From the NCBI RefSeq assembly GCF_900110415.1, contig NZ_FODR01000005.1, positions 372,001-436,000 of the forward strand: a stretch of DNA of 64,000 bases. Direction: 5' to 3'. A model generated the notes under the pieces. That model did not search any database. It was given only the letters and a program-made list of their open reading frames with translations, and was not told the origin of the DNA. The position numbers were made by a program, and so were the translations under genes. Positions 18,561 to 26,580 of this stretch are shown piece by piece; the stretch's first letter is position 1; every line of letters starts with the position of its first letter. The DNA is from Mucilaginibacter sp. OK283. GTDB lineage: Bacteria; Bacteroidota; Bacteroidia; Sphingobacteriales; Sphingobacteriaceae.

Positions 18561-20087
18561 ATGAAAAACCTATTACTGGCAGCATTAGTGTTCTGCAGCA
18601 GCTACTTAAGTGCCCAAAATTTACCAGCTATTGCCATCGAGGATAAAAAAATGGACGCCTATCTGATGAACAGGAAGCCCGCAACATTAACCGTGCAAAT
18701 AAAAAACCTGCCCGATAGCGTTAAAAAAATAAATATCAAATATACCCTTGTACAACTCGGCGGAAGCATGCAGGCAACTAAATATGCAGAAACAGATGCC
18801 ACCGGCCAGGTAAAAATAATTCTTGATGAGAATTTGCCTTACCAACAAATTTGGTTAGACGCAGGTAACTACTTATATACAGGGATATATGTGGATAAAG
18901 GGCTTACTGTTACAGTAGACACGCGGAAAGTACCTAAAGATGGCGCGTATATGATAGGCGAGGGGATTACCTTTTCTGGTTACGACGGCGAATTAAATAC
19001 CGTAATGAACAAAAAAGTGTTGTTTAAAAAGAAAGAAAGGGAGCGTTTGGTTAATGATCTGCGGGCCGTATGTAACTGGAGAAAAAAATACACTGCAGAT
19101 GCCTTCACTTTTAAAACCGATTCTGTTTTAAGGCTATTGAAAAGTATAGATAGCGAATTCATCAGCGGTTACCCTAAATATGGATGGGCTGTTAACAATG
19201 AAACCTTGTCGGAGTTTTACGGTGAAATTTGCATCGCCTATTGGAATGACACCATACCCGGCCAGCTTATTAAGCAGATAAACGCGCACCAGCCAATATT
19301 TACAAGTAACGATGGTGTGATGTTTTACAAATACCTGGGCATTTATACAATGGCCAAAAAGCGCTTTAAAAAAGAATCGGCGCTCAACAGTATCATGATG
19401 CTATGTGATAGTTTATATACGCAGCAGCGATCAGATCTTTTAAAACTATTTCTTTTAGAATCGGAGAAAGATAATTATGCCCGCACTTACCCCATGATCA
19501 TCAGCAGTATCAAAACAGCCTGGTGCAAAAAAATCGCTGCAGATGAAATGATTAAGGTTGATGATAACCAAAAGAGAATAGATAGCGTTTTAGCTTTATC
19601 AACAAAGTTAGAAAAGGCGGATATTGGTACCCCCTTAATTCGGTTACCTTTTGATGCCAGCTTATACCAGTTAGATACTATAGCAAATATCGATAGCTTT
19701 ATATTAAATTTAAAGGCAAAATTCCCCAACAAAGCTCTTATTATTGATTTTTGGGCAACCTGGTGCGCCCCCTGCATAGCCGACATGCCGTTCAGCAAAA
19801 GTTTGCACCAAAAAAATAAAGATCTGCCTGTTGAATACATTTATCTATGTACCACCAGTAGCTCAAGTATTGATATATGGAAAAACAGAATAGGAGAGAT
19901 GCAAATACCCGGTACGCATATTTACGTGAATGATAAAATCATCGCCAGGCTAAAAACTGTGCTTAATGCGGAAGGGGGATTCCCAACTTATGTGGTTATT
20001 GACGTTAATGGCAAAGTAAACAAGTCAAAAATTACCAGGATGGAGGCTTTAGACAGGGAAAGTTTAAAAAAGACTGTAGGACTTTAG
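18561..20087 (+). CDS. Exported TlpA-like thioredoxin-fold protein
   Basis: 508 residues with a signal peptide (LLLAALVFCSSYLSAQ). The C-terminal 140 residues form a TlpA/ResA-like thioredoxin domain with Cys402-Ala-Pro-Cys405 in DFWATWCAPCIADMP and the cis-Pro loop GGFPTYVVID. The N-terminal 350 residues have no recognised domain; such long N-terminal regions are common in Bacteroidota TlpA proteins. It should act in the periplasm as a disulfide reductase or isomerase. It lies 13 bp after the LytTR regulator, so the two-component system may control it together with itself. Confidence 0.85.
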   Translation: MKNLLLAALVFCSSYLSAQNLPAIAIEDKKMDAYLMNRKPATLTVQIKNLPDSVKKINIKYTLVQLGGSMQATKYAETDATGQVKIILDENLPYQQIWLDAGNYLYTGIYVDKGLTVTVDTRKVPKDGAYMIGEGITFSGYDGELNTVMNKKVLFKKKERERLVNDLRAVCNWRKKYTADAFTFKTDSVLRLLKSIDSEFISGYPKYGWAVNNETLSEFYGEICIAYWNDTIPGQLIKQINAHQPIFTSNDGVMFYKYLGIYTMAKKRFKKESALNSIMMLCDSLYTQQRSDLLKLFLLESEKDNYARTYPMIISSIKTAWCKKIAADEMIKVDDNQKRIDSVLALSTKLEKADIGTPLIRLPFDASLYQLDTIANIDSFILNLKAKFPNKALIIDFWATWCAPCIADMPFSKSLHQKNKDLPVEYIYLCTTSSSSIDIWKNRIGEMQIPGTHIYVNDKIIARLKTVLNAEGGFPTYVVIDVNGKVNKSKITRMEALDRESLKKTVGL

Positions 20088-20147
20088 CAGAATGCAGGCT
20101 GAAAACGCTGTATAAATTTTAGCCGCACCGTCTTATTTCGACCACTT

Positions 20148-20420
20148 TAGCGCAAGTGTTGTGTGGTTGCATGGGGGAGAATCACTTATGAATTTTTTTA
20201 ATAACACACTTATAGAACAGGCCCGCCACCCCATTTAGTGCAAATGTTGTGCTACTGCATGCGCGGGGATCACTTGTGATTTTTGCAAACCAATCACATC
20301 GTAAGCACAGGTCCGCCATTGCATAACCCATAACACAAGAGCTGCGCTGAAAAGAGGGCAGGTCAGCCAATGTCCAAGCCACGACACAAGACCTATGCTA
20401 AAATGACACCACAGCAACGC
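20148..20420. repeat. Four degenerate copies of a ~50-bp word, two in each orientation
   Basis: Two direct copies (20148-20201 and 20233-20286) share TTAGNGCAANTGTTGTG, then GCATG and GATCACTTNTGA. Two inverted relatives follow at about 20320-20350 and 20372-20402 (ATAACACAAGAGCTGCGCTGA and ACGACACAAGACCTATGCTAA). Reading frames here are short and have no family resemblance, so I treat 20088-20509 as non-coding repeat DNA. Confidence 0.5.
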
Positions 20421-20509
20421 TGATCTGCCACAACCAATGCCATAATATCTAACCTCACAAACCAAATCATTATTACCAACCCGTGACCTCCGTCCACCAC
20501 CCGTTTACT

Positions 20510-20517
20510 TACATTTG
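20510..20517 (+). promoter_or_regulatory. TACATTTG -7 box of the first LLM gene
   Basis: Exact match to TAnnTTTG, 20 bp before the ATG at 20538. No clear TTG sits at the expected -33 position, so this is a tentative call. Confidence 0.3.
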
Positions 20518-20537
20518 CAGGTAAATTATCGAATTTA

Positions 20538-21563
20538 ATGATGAAGAAAATAGGATTTTTATCATTCGGGCATTGGTCCAACCATCCCGCGTACCAGGCC
20601 CGTACTGCCAGTGATACCTTGCTGCAGTCGATTGATCTGGCTGTTGCCGCGGAAGAAATTGGTTTGGATGGGGCTTATTTCCGGGTTCATCATTTTGCGC
20701 GGCAGTTGGCATCGCCATTCCCGCTACTTTCGGCTATTGGGGCAAAAACCAGCAAGATTGAGATTGGGACGGGTGTTATCGATATGCGTTATGAAAACCC
20801 CATGTATATGGTAGAAGATGCCGGCGCTGCCGACCTGATTTCGGGCGGGCGTTTGCAATTGGGCATCAGCCGGGGTTCGCCAGAGCAGGTGATTGAGGGC
20901 TGGCGTTATTTTGGTTACGAGCCTGCTGCCGGGGAAAACGATGCTGATATGGGACGAAAAAAGGCCCTGGATTTTTTAGATAAGTTAAAAGGAGAGGGGT
21001 TTGCCCAGCCTAACCCTTACCCGATGTTCCCGAATCCGCCCGGCTTGTTACGGCTGGAACCGCATTCGGAAGGGCTACGGGAACGCATCTGGTGGGGAGC
21101 TGCATCTAATGCAACCGCGGTTTGGGCTGCCGAAAACGGCATGCACCTGCAAAGTTCGACCCTGAAATATGACGAAAGCGGCAAGCCTTTCCACATCCAG
21201 CAGGCAGAACAGATCAGGCTATATAAAGAAGCCTGGAAAAACGCCGGGCACCAGCGCGAAGCGAGGGTATCGGTAAGCCGCTCCATTTTTGCACTGGTAA
21301 CCGAGCAGGACAAGCTTTACTTTGGCCAGCAGGGAAAAGGGGCCGACAGCTTTGGTTACATCGAAGCTGATAAACGGGCGGTCTTCGGCAAAAGTTATGC
21401 AGCCGAACCCGATCAGCTCATCAAAGAACTGGCCCAGGACGAAGCGATACAGGAAGCGGATACCTTGCTGCTTACTATACCGAACACTTTGGGCGTTGAT
21501 TACAATGTTCATGTGTTATCGGCCATTTTGGAGCATGTTGCCCCGGCATTGGGTTGGCGATGA
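20538..21563 (+). CDS. LLM-class flavin-dependent oxidoreductase
   Basis: 341 residues of the bacterial luciferase-like monooxygenase fold. Typical features are the N-terminal strand IGFLSFGHW, AAEEIGLDGAYFRVHHFARQ, IEIGTGVIDMRYENP, and the long SGGRLQLGISRGSP segment used in flavin (FMN/F420) binding. These enzymes oxidise small aldehydes, alkanes or sulfonates with reduced flavin, but the substrate cannot be assigned. A second member of the superfamily is at 23857-24876; the two are clearly diverged and not a recent duplication. Confidence 0.85.
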   Translation: MMKKIGFLSFGHWSNHPAYQARTASDTLLQSIDLAVAAEEIGLDGAYFRVHHFARQLASPFPLLSAIGAKTSKIEIGTGVIDMRYENPMYMVEDAGAADLISGGRLQLGISRGSPEQVIEGWRYFGYEPAAGENDADMGRKKALDFLDKLKGEGFAQPNPYPMFPNPPGLLRLEPHSEGLRERIWWGAASNATAVWAAENGMHLQSSTLKYDESGKPFHIQQAEQIRLYKEAWKNAGHQREARVSVSRSIFALVTEQDKLYFGQQGKGADSFGYIEADKRAVFGKSYAAEPDQLIKELAQDEAIQEADTLLLTIPNTLGVDYNVHVLSAILEHVAPALGWR

Positions 21564-21673
21564 ATAAGCTTAATACGCCGCCGTTGGTGCCTCCGGAACG
21601 AACAGCGGGGTAGTTCGTTTTATTCCAAACTTTAAACAAATACAAGGTAGCATTTTTGTTTTTGCCTGATCAA

Positions 21674-22237
21674 TTACCTGATATAAATCACGCCTGGCTT
21701 GCCGGCCACGGGCGGCGGCGGTACAAAACCTTTGCGCGAGCCGGGCTCAAGCGTCCAGATGTTGATTACATCGGGGACTGATTTGTTTTGCTGTTGCTTT
21801 TTAATCACGTCCAACTGGCAAATGGACGATACGGCTACCGCCAGGTTCATGTCGTCAACATAAAAGCCATCTACAGCAAACCTAACGTCTTCTTTTATAT
21901 CCAGCCAATCTTTAATTTCTTTAAACGACCGCGTTTTTATTTCAATTCCTTTTTTAAGGTTTATGAATAAAATTCCATCTTTAGAAAGGTTCCTGAACTG
22001 CGGCGGAATATTTTCCGTGCCCTTAAAAACGTTGATGGCCTCAATATCATTAGGGTTAATGTTTAGGCCGCTGCCAATAATTTGGTTATTTATTACATAC
22101 AAGGGTATTCGTTGCCTTGCATCTGGTAAGTGCCGGTAAACTGTATCGGCTTGTGCCTTAACAAGCACAGTACTAAAGCAAAGCAGTATAAATCCAAGTC
22201 CTTTTTTAAATGTCAGGTGGTCAAGTTTCATCATCAT
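21674..22237 (-). CDS. Exported protein with TonB-plug-like segment
   Basis: 187 residues with a signal peptide (GFILLCFSTVLVKAQ). The mid-region IPLYVINNQIIGSGLNINP, then NDIEAINVFKGTENIPPQF and GILFINLKKG follows the pattern of TonB-receptor plug domains (PLYVING, then NPxDIESIxVLK, then GVILITTK), but no barrel follows. Bacteroidota have many such stand-alone plug-like proteins of unknown role. The C-terminus ends in a Pro-rich stretch and VIYIR. It lies convergent to the LLM gene and downstream of the broken SMI1/KNR4 gene. Confidence 0.6.
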   Translation of the reverse strand: MMMKLDHLTFKKGLGFILLCFSTVLVKAQADTVYRHLPDARQRIPLYVINNQIIGSGLNINPNDIEAINVFKGTENIPPQFRNLSKDGILFINLKKGIEIKTRSFKEIKDWLDIKEDVRFAVDGFYVDDMNLAVAVSSICQLDVIKKQQQNKSVPDVINIWTLEPGSRKGFVPPPPVAGKPGVIYIR

Positions 22238-22381
22238 AAAATTGAATTTAATACAGGATGCAGTTATGCCTTAATTTCCATAAAAATACTTTGATCAAAT
22301 AATTTATCAGCGCGCTAACCCCGGTAAGCCCGTCGTGTTCCCAAAATGGCGTTTTTACATCTTCTTCATAAAATCCAAAAC

Positions 22382-22858
22382 CTAAAGGAAGTAACTTTCT
22401 AAATTTAAATATGGCTCTTCGCCAGGGATCCAGTTTGCGAATTTCCAGTACTGCCATTTGCTATTAGCTCACTTCGGCGGAATCAGGAAAAAATATTGTT
22501 CATCATTCAAACCGCCAATTACTATGGCTCTGTTTAATTGCTCACCCGCATTAGCTAATATGCCCTTATTCCACACCTCCAATAAAAAGGCGTCTACATA
22601 TTTCAGGTAATTGATTTTGTCTATTGTTTCAAATGTTGGCTCTGTAACATCGCGCGGTGTGAAAAATCCATTTGTGATTGATAGAAATCTTTTATAATCG
22701 TCGGGTAATTTAATTCCTAATCTACTTTCTGCTGCAAGTATTGCTTCGTTAGAAGCAGCTGTTGTTCCTAACCAATTTGACTTTATTTGTTCATCAGTAA
22801 ATGTTGTTCTATTCAGTCGAATTGCCAATTTCGAGATTTGCTGGAGGATAGTTTTCAT
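22382..22858 (-). pseudogene. SMI1/KNR4-family gene with an in-frame TGA
   Basis: Reading from ATG 22858, 129 codons encode the N-terminal part of an SMI1/KNR4 (SUKH) protein, with LGIKLPDDYKRFLSITNGFF as its hallmark, up to a TGA at 22469-22471. The same frame continues beyond it with WQYWKFANWIPGEEPY and LNLESYFL, the standard C-terminal block of the family, to a TAG at 22382-22384. So one nonsense change splits a domain that is otherwise intact. SUKH proteins are often immunity proteins of contact-dependent toxins; no toxin gene is seen here. A 69-residue frame at 22248-22457 is only an out-of-frame reading of the same DNA. Confidence 0.75.
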
Positions 22859-23026
22859 TAAAAATTAAGGGCTATAAGATTTCCGGTACGGAAAGATACA
22901 GAATCTTTCGAAGATGACTTAACAGCACCTTTCATAAACCCTTTTCTTCTCCTATAAAAAGGAGTTTTTTACCCTGCCGGATAAAATGGCGACACGCTAT
23001 TTTGCAACAACTTAAAACATCAGATC

Positions 23027-23671
23027 ATGACAACATCAACAATTAAATTATTGCCTGACCCACCGGCCCCTAATGGGATTAATGACTTTCCGCTTCCGCC
23101 ACCGGCAAAAGTAATATTGAAAGTACCCCTGCCCGATCAAACCATAGTTATCAAAGAAATCCAGATGGTGGGCTTTAAAATTATCTGGGAAAAACGGCTT
23201 ACCAACCAGCAATTGGAATTCAAGCAACAATGGGTACGTGTAAACAGTTGCACCATTACGCCTGATACACCTTTTTCGCAGGAAGACTCGGTAAGCATTG
23301 GCGTAGCGCTAAGTGTTGGCGCCCGTGAGGAGTTTTCGGCCTCGCTTGGTTTAAAAGTGGCATCGTTTATAGATATAGGCGCAAAACTGACCCTGGAGCT
23401 TTCGGCAGAAGTGACACTTGCTGAAGTGGTTACTAAAAAGAAAACCTTCAATGCCAAAACGCAGGTGCCGCGGGCATCCTTTATGTGGTGGCAGCTCAAA
23501 AGTACCTATACAGTTACCGGACATCGTAATGTGGTTATAAAAATAGATGGAAATGAGCAGATTGCTGAAAATGTCGACTTTTCAAATCCGCTGGTGTGCG
23601 ATGAGGACGTTAGTATGAGTACTCAATTCCCTGCTTCGGTAAAAGCAGACTTTACGGTTTCCGACATCTAA
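23027..23671 (+). CDS. Unrecognised beta-rich protein with Ser/Thr/Ala alternation
   Basis: 214 residues, no signal peptide and no family I can name. The N-terminus is Pro-rich (LLPDPPAPNGINDFPLPPP). Residues about 85-140 alternate polar and small/hydrophobic residues (SVSIGVALSVGAREEFSASL, LTLELSAEVTLAEVVT), as in amphipathic beta-hairpins of membrane-inserting or aerolysin-type proteins. That is a resemblance in pattern only. The gene is monocistronic: a strong hairpin terminator follows 30 bp after the stop, and the upstream gene is on the other strand. Confidence 0.7.
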   Translation: MTTSTIKLLPDPPAPNGINDFPLPPPAKVILKVPLPDQTIVIKEIQMVGFKIIWEKRLTNQQLEFKQQWVRVNSCTITPDTPFSQEDSVSIGVALSVGAREEFSASLGLKVASFIDIGAKLTLELSAEVTLAEVVTKKKTFNAKTQVPRASFMWWQLKSTYTVTGHRNVVIKIDGNEQIAENVDFSNPLVCDEDVSMSTQFPASVKADFTVSDI

Positions 23672-23700
23672 CATGCCCCCGTACGGTTAAATATGAGGTA

Positions 23701-23744
23701 AACTATAAAAGCCTTTGGTTGAAAGATCAAAGGCTTTTATAGTT
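23701..23744 (+). terminator. Strong hairpin terminator
   Basis: A perfect 17-bp stem (arms 23701-23717 and 23728-23744, core AAAAGCCTTTG / CAAAGGCTTTT) with a 10-base loop, directly after the gene ending at 23671. Confidence 0.8.
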
Positions 23745-23813
23745 AAAAACTTATGTCATAAATCAGACACTTAATACCTATCGCTCATTTGTTTAAAAAC
23801 AAATTACTTACGA

Positions 23814-23849
23814 CCTTTGAATTGAATGTTGTAACATTTAATTCAAAGG
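23814..23849. promoter_or_regulatory. 36-bp near-perfect palindrome before the second LLM gene
   Basis: CCTTTGAATT-g-AATGTT-gt-AACATT-t-AATTCAAAGG: every paired base matches except one g/t position. It ends 7 bp before the ATG at 23857, so it overlaps the expected ribosome-binding region. A dimeric repressor site is the simplest reading; an attenuating mRNA hairpin is the alternative. No regulator gene is adjacent. Confidence 0.6.
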
Positions 23850-23856
23850 TAATATA

Positions 23857-24876
23857 ATGGAAATAGGAATAGATAGCTTTGCTTCGGCGATGTACGGCAG
23901 TAACGAGTTGAGCGGCGTTGATGCGATGGAGCAACTGCTTAACCGCATTGCTTTTGCTGATGAAGTGGGTTTGGACGTTTTTGGGATTGGCGAACATCAT
24001 AAAAAGGAGTTCCTGGATTCGGCCACTGCGGTGATCCTGGCCGCTGCTGCCACGCGCACCAAACGGATTAGGCTTACAAGCGCGGTAACTGTACTAAGTG
24101 CTGCAGACCCGGTGCGTGTGTACCAGAGCTTTGCCACGCTTGACCTGATCTCGAAAGGCCGCGCCGAAATGGTGGTTGGCCGCGGGTCGTCTATTGAGGC
24201 CTATCCTTTGTTCGGTTTCAGCCTGAACGACTATGATGCGTTATTTAAGGAGAAATTGGATTTGCTGCTTAAAGTTAGGGATAGTGAATTTGTTACCTGG
24301 TCGGGCAGGTTCCGTGCTCCCTTGGCCGATCTGCCGGTTTATCCCAGGGCTTTACAACCAAAGTTGCCGGTATGGTTGGGCGTGGGTGGTACCCCAGAGT
24401 CGTTTGCACGTGCCGGTACGCTGGGGCTGCCCTTGATGGTAGCCGTAATTGGTGGCGAAACGCACAGGTTCAGGCCCCTGGTTGATCATTACCGCGAGGC
24501 CGGCCGTCGGGCAGGTTTCAGCCCTGAGCAATTAAAAGTGGGCCTGCATTCGCCAGGTTATGTGGCAGCAACCAACGAGGAAGCGATTGCCGACTATTAC
24601 CCCGGCTATGCAGAGCTTTGGACTAAGCTGGGCCGCGAACGCGGATGGCCGCCGGTAACCAAAGCGCAATTTGATAGCCTGGCAGCGCCAAAAGGTGTTT
24701 TAGTATTAGGCGGTCCGGAACAGGTAGCCGAAAAGCTGCTGCGCCATAGCGAAGCATTGGGGGGAGTAGATCGGTTTACCTTCCAAATGGATAATGCCGG
24801 GTTAACGCATGTGCAGTTAATGAATTCTATCGAACTGATTGGCAAAAAGGTTATCCCGCTGGTTAATGGCGATTAG
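23857..24876 (+). CDS. LLM-class flavin-dependent oxidoreductase
   Basis: 339 residues of the luciferase-like superfamily. Seen: MEIGIDSFAS, AFADEVGLDVFGIGEHHKKE with the active-site-type His pair, IRLTSAVTVLSAADPVRVYQ, the SKGRAEMVVGRGSSIEAYPL flavin loop, and PVWLGVGGTPESFARAG. Substrate unknown. Expression is probably controlled through the 36-bp palindrome just upstream. Flanked downstream by the dispersed palindromic element at 24953. Confidence 0.85.
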   Translation: MEIGIDSFASAMYGSNELSGVDAMEQLLNRIAFADEVGLDVFGIGEHHKKEFLDSATAVILAAAATRTKRIRLTSAVTVLSAADPVRVYQSFATLDLISKGRAEMVVGRGSSIEAYPLFGFSLNDYDALFKEKLDLLLKVRDSEFVTWSGRFRAPLADLPVYPRALQPKLPVWLGVGGTPESFARAGTLGLPLMVAVIGGETHRFRPLVDHYREAGRRAGFSPEQLKVGLHSPGYVAATNEEAIADYYPGYAELWTKLGRERGWPPVTKAQFDSLAAPKGVLVLGGPEQVAEKLLRHSEALGGVDRFTFQMDNAGLTHVQLMNSIELIGKKVIPLVNGD

Positions 24877-24952
24877 CTGAATTGCAATACACCCGTAACA
24901 GGTAATTGAAAATACCCGCATGAGGGATATGTTAGGTTAAGAAAATAGAAGG

Positions 24953-25041
24953 GCGAATAATATCGAACACTGAATTTCGAATTTCCAACACCGAAGTTTT
25001 TCTTCATTATTCGATATTGGGACATTCGGTGTTCGATATGA
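24953..25041. repeat. Dispersed ~85-bp palindromic element, copy 1
   Basis: Left words ATATCGAACACTGAATTTCGA and right words TCGATATTGGGACATTCGGT, then GTTCGATAT, form an imperfect inverted repeat around CCGAAGTTTTTCTTCATTAT. A second copy at 33904-33993 is about 88% identical. It sits in the 24877-25099 gap, which has no gene. Confidence 0.75.
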
Positions 25042-25099
25042 AGCCATCCTTAATTCCTTAACTTAATTGGGATACCAGCCAACATTGTTTTGATGATTT

Positions 25100-25501
25100 T
25101 TATTTTACGACGATCTGGTTAGTAAACATTGATATAGTCTCGGTACTGGCACGGTGGGCGGTTACTTCGAGCGTAGTTGTGCCGCTTCCTTTTGCGGTAA
25201 ACGTCCAGATATCCTTACCAAAATCGCCTATTAGGCCTGGGTGTACACCTACATGTTCCTGATGGCTCACCAATGTTAATACCGAAGCGTTGTACTGTGG
25301 CGTGTTAAACTGGTAACCGCCATCGCCGGGGTTGCCTAAGGTTAACGAAATGGTTTGCCCTATGGAAACCGAGGCTTTGCTGCCTGCATCGGCCGTAGTT
25401 AGTTGCTTAACAATACCTTTATCTCCCATGTTTTTATCCTTATGGCAAGCCATTATAGCCATACAAGCTATGATACATGTAAAGTTGTAAATTAATTTCA
25501 T
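25100..25501 (-). CDS. Chagasin-like (inhibitor I42) lipoprotein
   Basis: 133 residues. A lipoprotein signal ends in the lipobox MAIMAC, so it is probably membrane anchored. The mature part fits the I42 cysteine-protease inhibitor family: GNPGDGGYQF corresponds to the NPTTGY loop, then GDFGKDIWTFTAKGSGTTTL to the GxGGxxxWxF strand, with a degenerate third loop (HRAST). Chagasin-type proteins block papain-like proteases; a periplasmic or surface role against self or host/competitor proteases is inference. Confidence 0.75.
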   Translation of the reverse strand: MKLIYNFTCIIACMAIMACHKDKNMGDKGIVKQLTTADAGSKASVSIGQTISLTLGNPGDGGYQFNTPQYNASVLTLVSHQEHVGVHPGLIGDFGKDIWTFTAKGSGTTTLEVTAHRASTETISMFTNQIVVK

Positions 25502-25838
25502 GATAAGTTTAGTTTGTTAGTTTATAAATGTAAGCACATTATATTAATAACCATTATATATCATATATACGTTGTTACGATACTAAACGCTACAGTCAAT
25601 ACCTATTAAGAACAAAAATTAAGCTTGAAAATACCAGCTGCAGACCCGGACAAAACAAACAGACGGTATTTTTTTCGACCCTTGGTTGCATAACTAATAA
25701 AAACGTTAAGTATCGAATTGTTAATATGATATTAAATACTGTAACAAATTTATTATATTACACTTAAGCAGCTGTCAAATTAATAAAAATTTGGTTTTAC
25801 GGTTAAAAATGGTTTAATTACTGAATAAATATTAACCG
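25502..25838. other. AT-rich gap between divergent genes
   Basis: 337 bp separating the I42 lipoprotein (minus) from the outer-membrane operon (plus). It must hold both promoters. I see no strong palindrome, clear TAnnTTTG box or small reading frame of protein-like quality. Confidence 0.5.
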
Positions 25839-26579
25839 ATGCCTGTCCATTATCCAACTAAAATAATACTTTGTTTTGTTGTTGCCCTGTTGTATAAAAC
25901 CGTATCTGCACAATCTTCAGATAGTTCGGCTTATGAGGCCGCGCTAACCAATACAACAAACCGGTTTTACCAGGGCGTCGGTGAGCAATCCCGGTTGTAT
26001 AACGGCCTGGTTTATGACTCTTATGACTCATCTATTAAAGGTAGCCCTTACCTTGATGATATTGATGCCTGGCGGCCAGGCTCGGTTGAATATGATGGGC
26101 AAAACTTTGAAAATGTATCTATGATCTATGACCTGTACACCGATCAACTGGTGGTACTGCTGTACAATCACGCTTCGCCAATTGCTTTAATAGCCGATAA
26201 AGTTTCCGATTTTGATTTACACCAACGGCATTTTGTTAGGGTGCCTAATAGTAATGGCGGCATAAAGGCCGGTTTTTACGAACAGCTTTATGGCGGCAAA
26301 TCGCAAGTAATAAAAAGGACCGAAAAATTGCTCAAATCTACATCGGGCAGCAACGGCAGGGAGCGGTTTTTTGTGCCCTTTAAGGAGGCGCCCGATTATT
26401 ACATCAAAAAAGGGTCTGTTTATCATAAAGTGAGCAACCAAAGTTCGGTACTCGACCTGTTTGCCGACAAGAAGAAGGAACTTAAGCAATATATAAAAGA
26501 CAAGCACTTACAGTTTGTTGACCTGCCCGAACTGGCGCTGACTTCAGTAACGGCTTATTATGATAGTATAACCCAATAA
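25839..26579 (+). CDS. Exported protein of unknown function, first gene of TonB-receptor operon
   Basis: 246 residues with a signal peptide (ILCFVVALLYKTVSAQ). The mature part has an acidic, aromatic composition (YNGLVYDSYDSSIKGSPYL, SVEYDGQNFENVSMIYDLY) and ends in a Lys-rich helix. I know no domain name. The stop is separated by a single base from the start of the TonB receptor, so it is almost certainly co-expressed and may assist that transporter. Confidence 0.75.
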   Translation: MPVHYPTKIILCFVVALLYKTVSAQSSDSSAYEAALTNTTNRFYQGVGEQSRLYNGLVYDSYDSSIKGSPYLDDIDAWRPGSVEYDGQNFENVSMIYDLYTDQLVVLLYNHASPIALIADKVSDFDLHQRHFVRVPNSNGGIKAGFYEQLYGGKSQVIKRTEKLLKSTSGSNGRERFFVPFKEAPDYYIKKGSVYHKVSNQSSVLDLFADKKKELKQYIKDKHLQFVDLPELALTSVTAYYDSITQ

Positions 26580-26580
26580 T

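Noticed and set aside
22248..22457. 69-residue minus-strand frame after the SMI1/KNR4 gene
   Set aside because: It is out of frame with the conserved C-terminal block of SMI1/KNR4, which explains the DNA better.
22949..22970. Short CTCCT/AGGAG hairpin with T-run
   Set aside because: It looks like a plus-strand terminator, but no plus-strand gene precedes it closely; too short to call.
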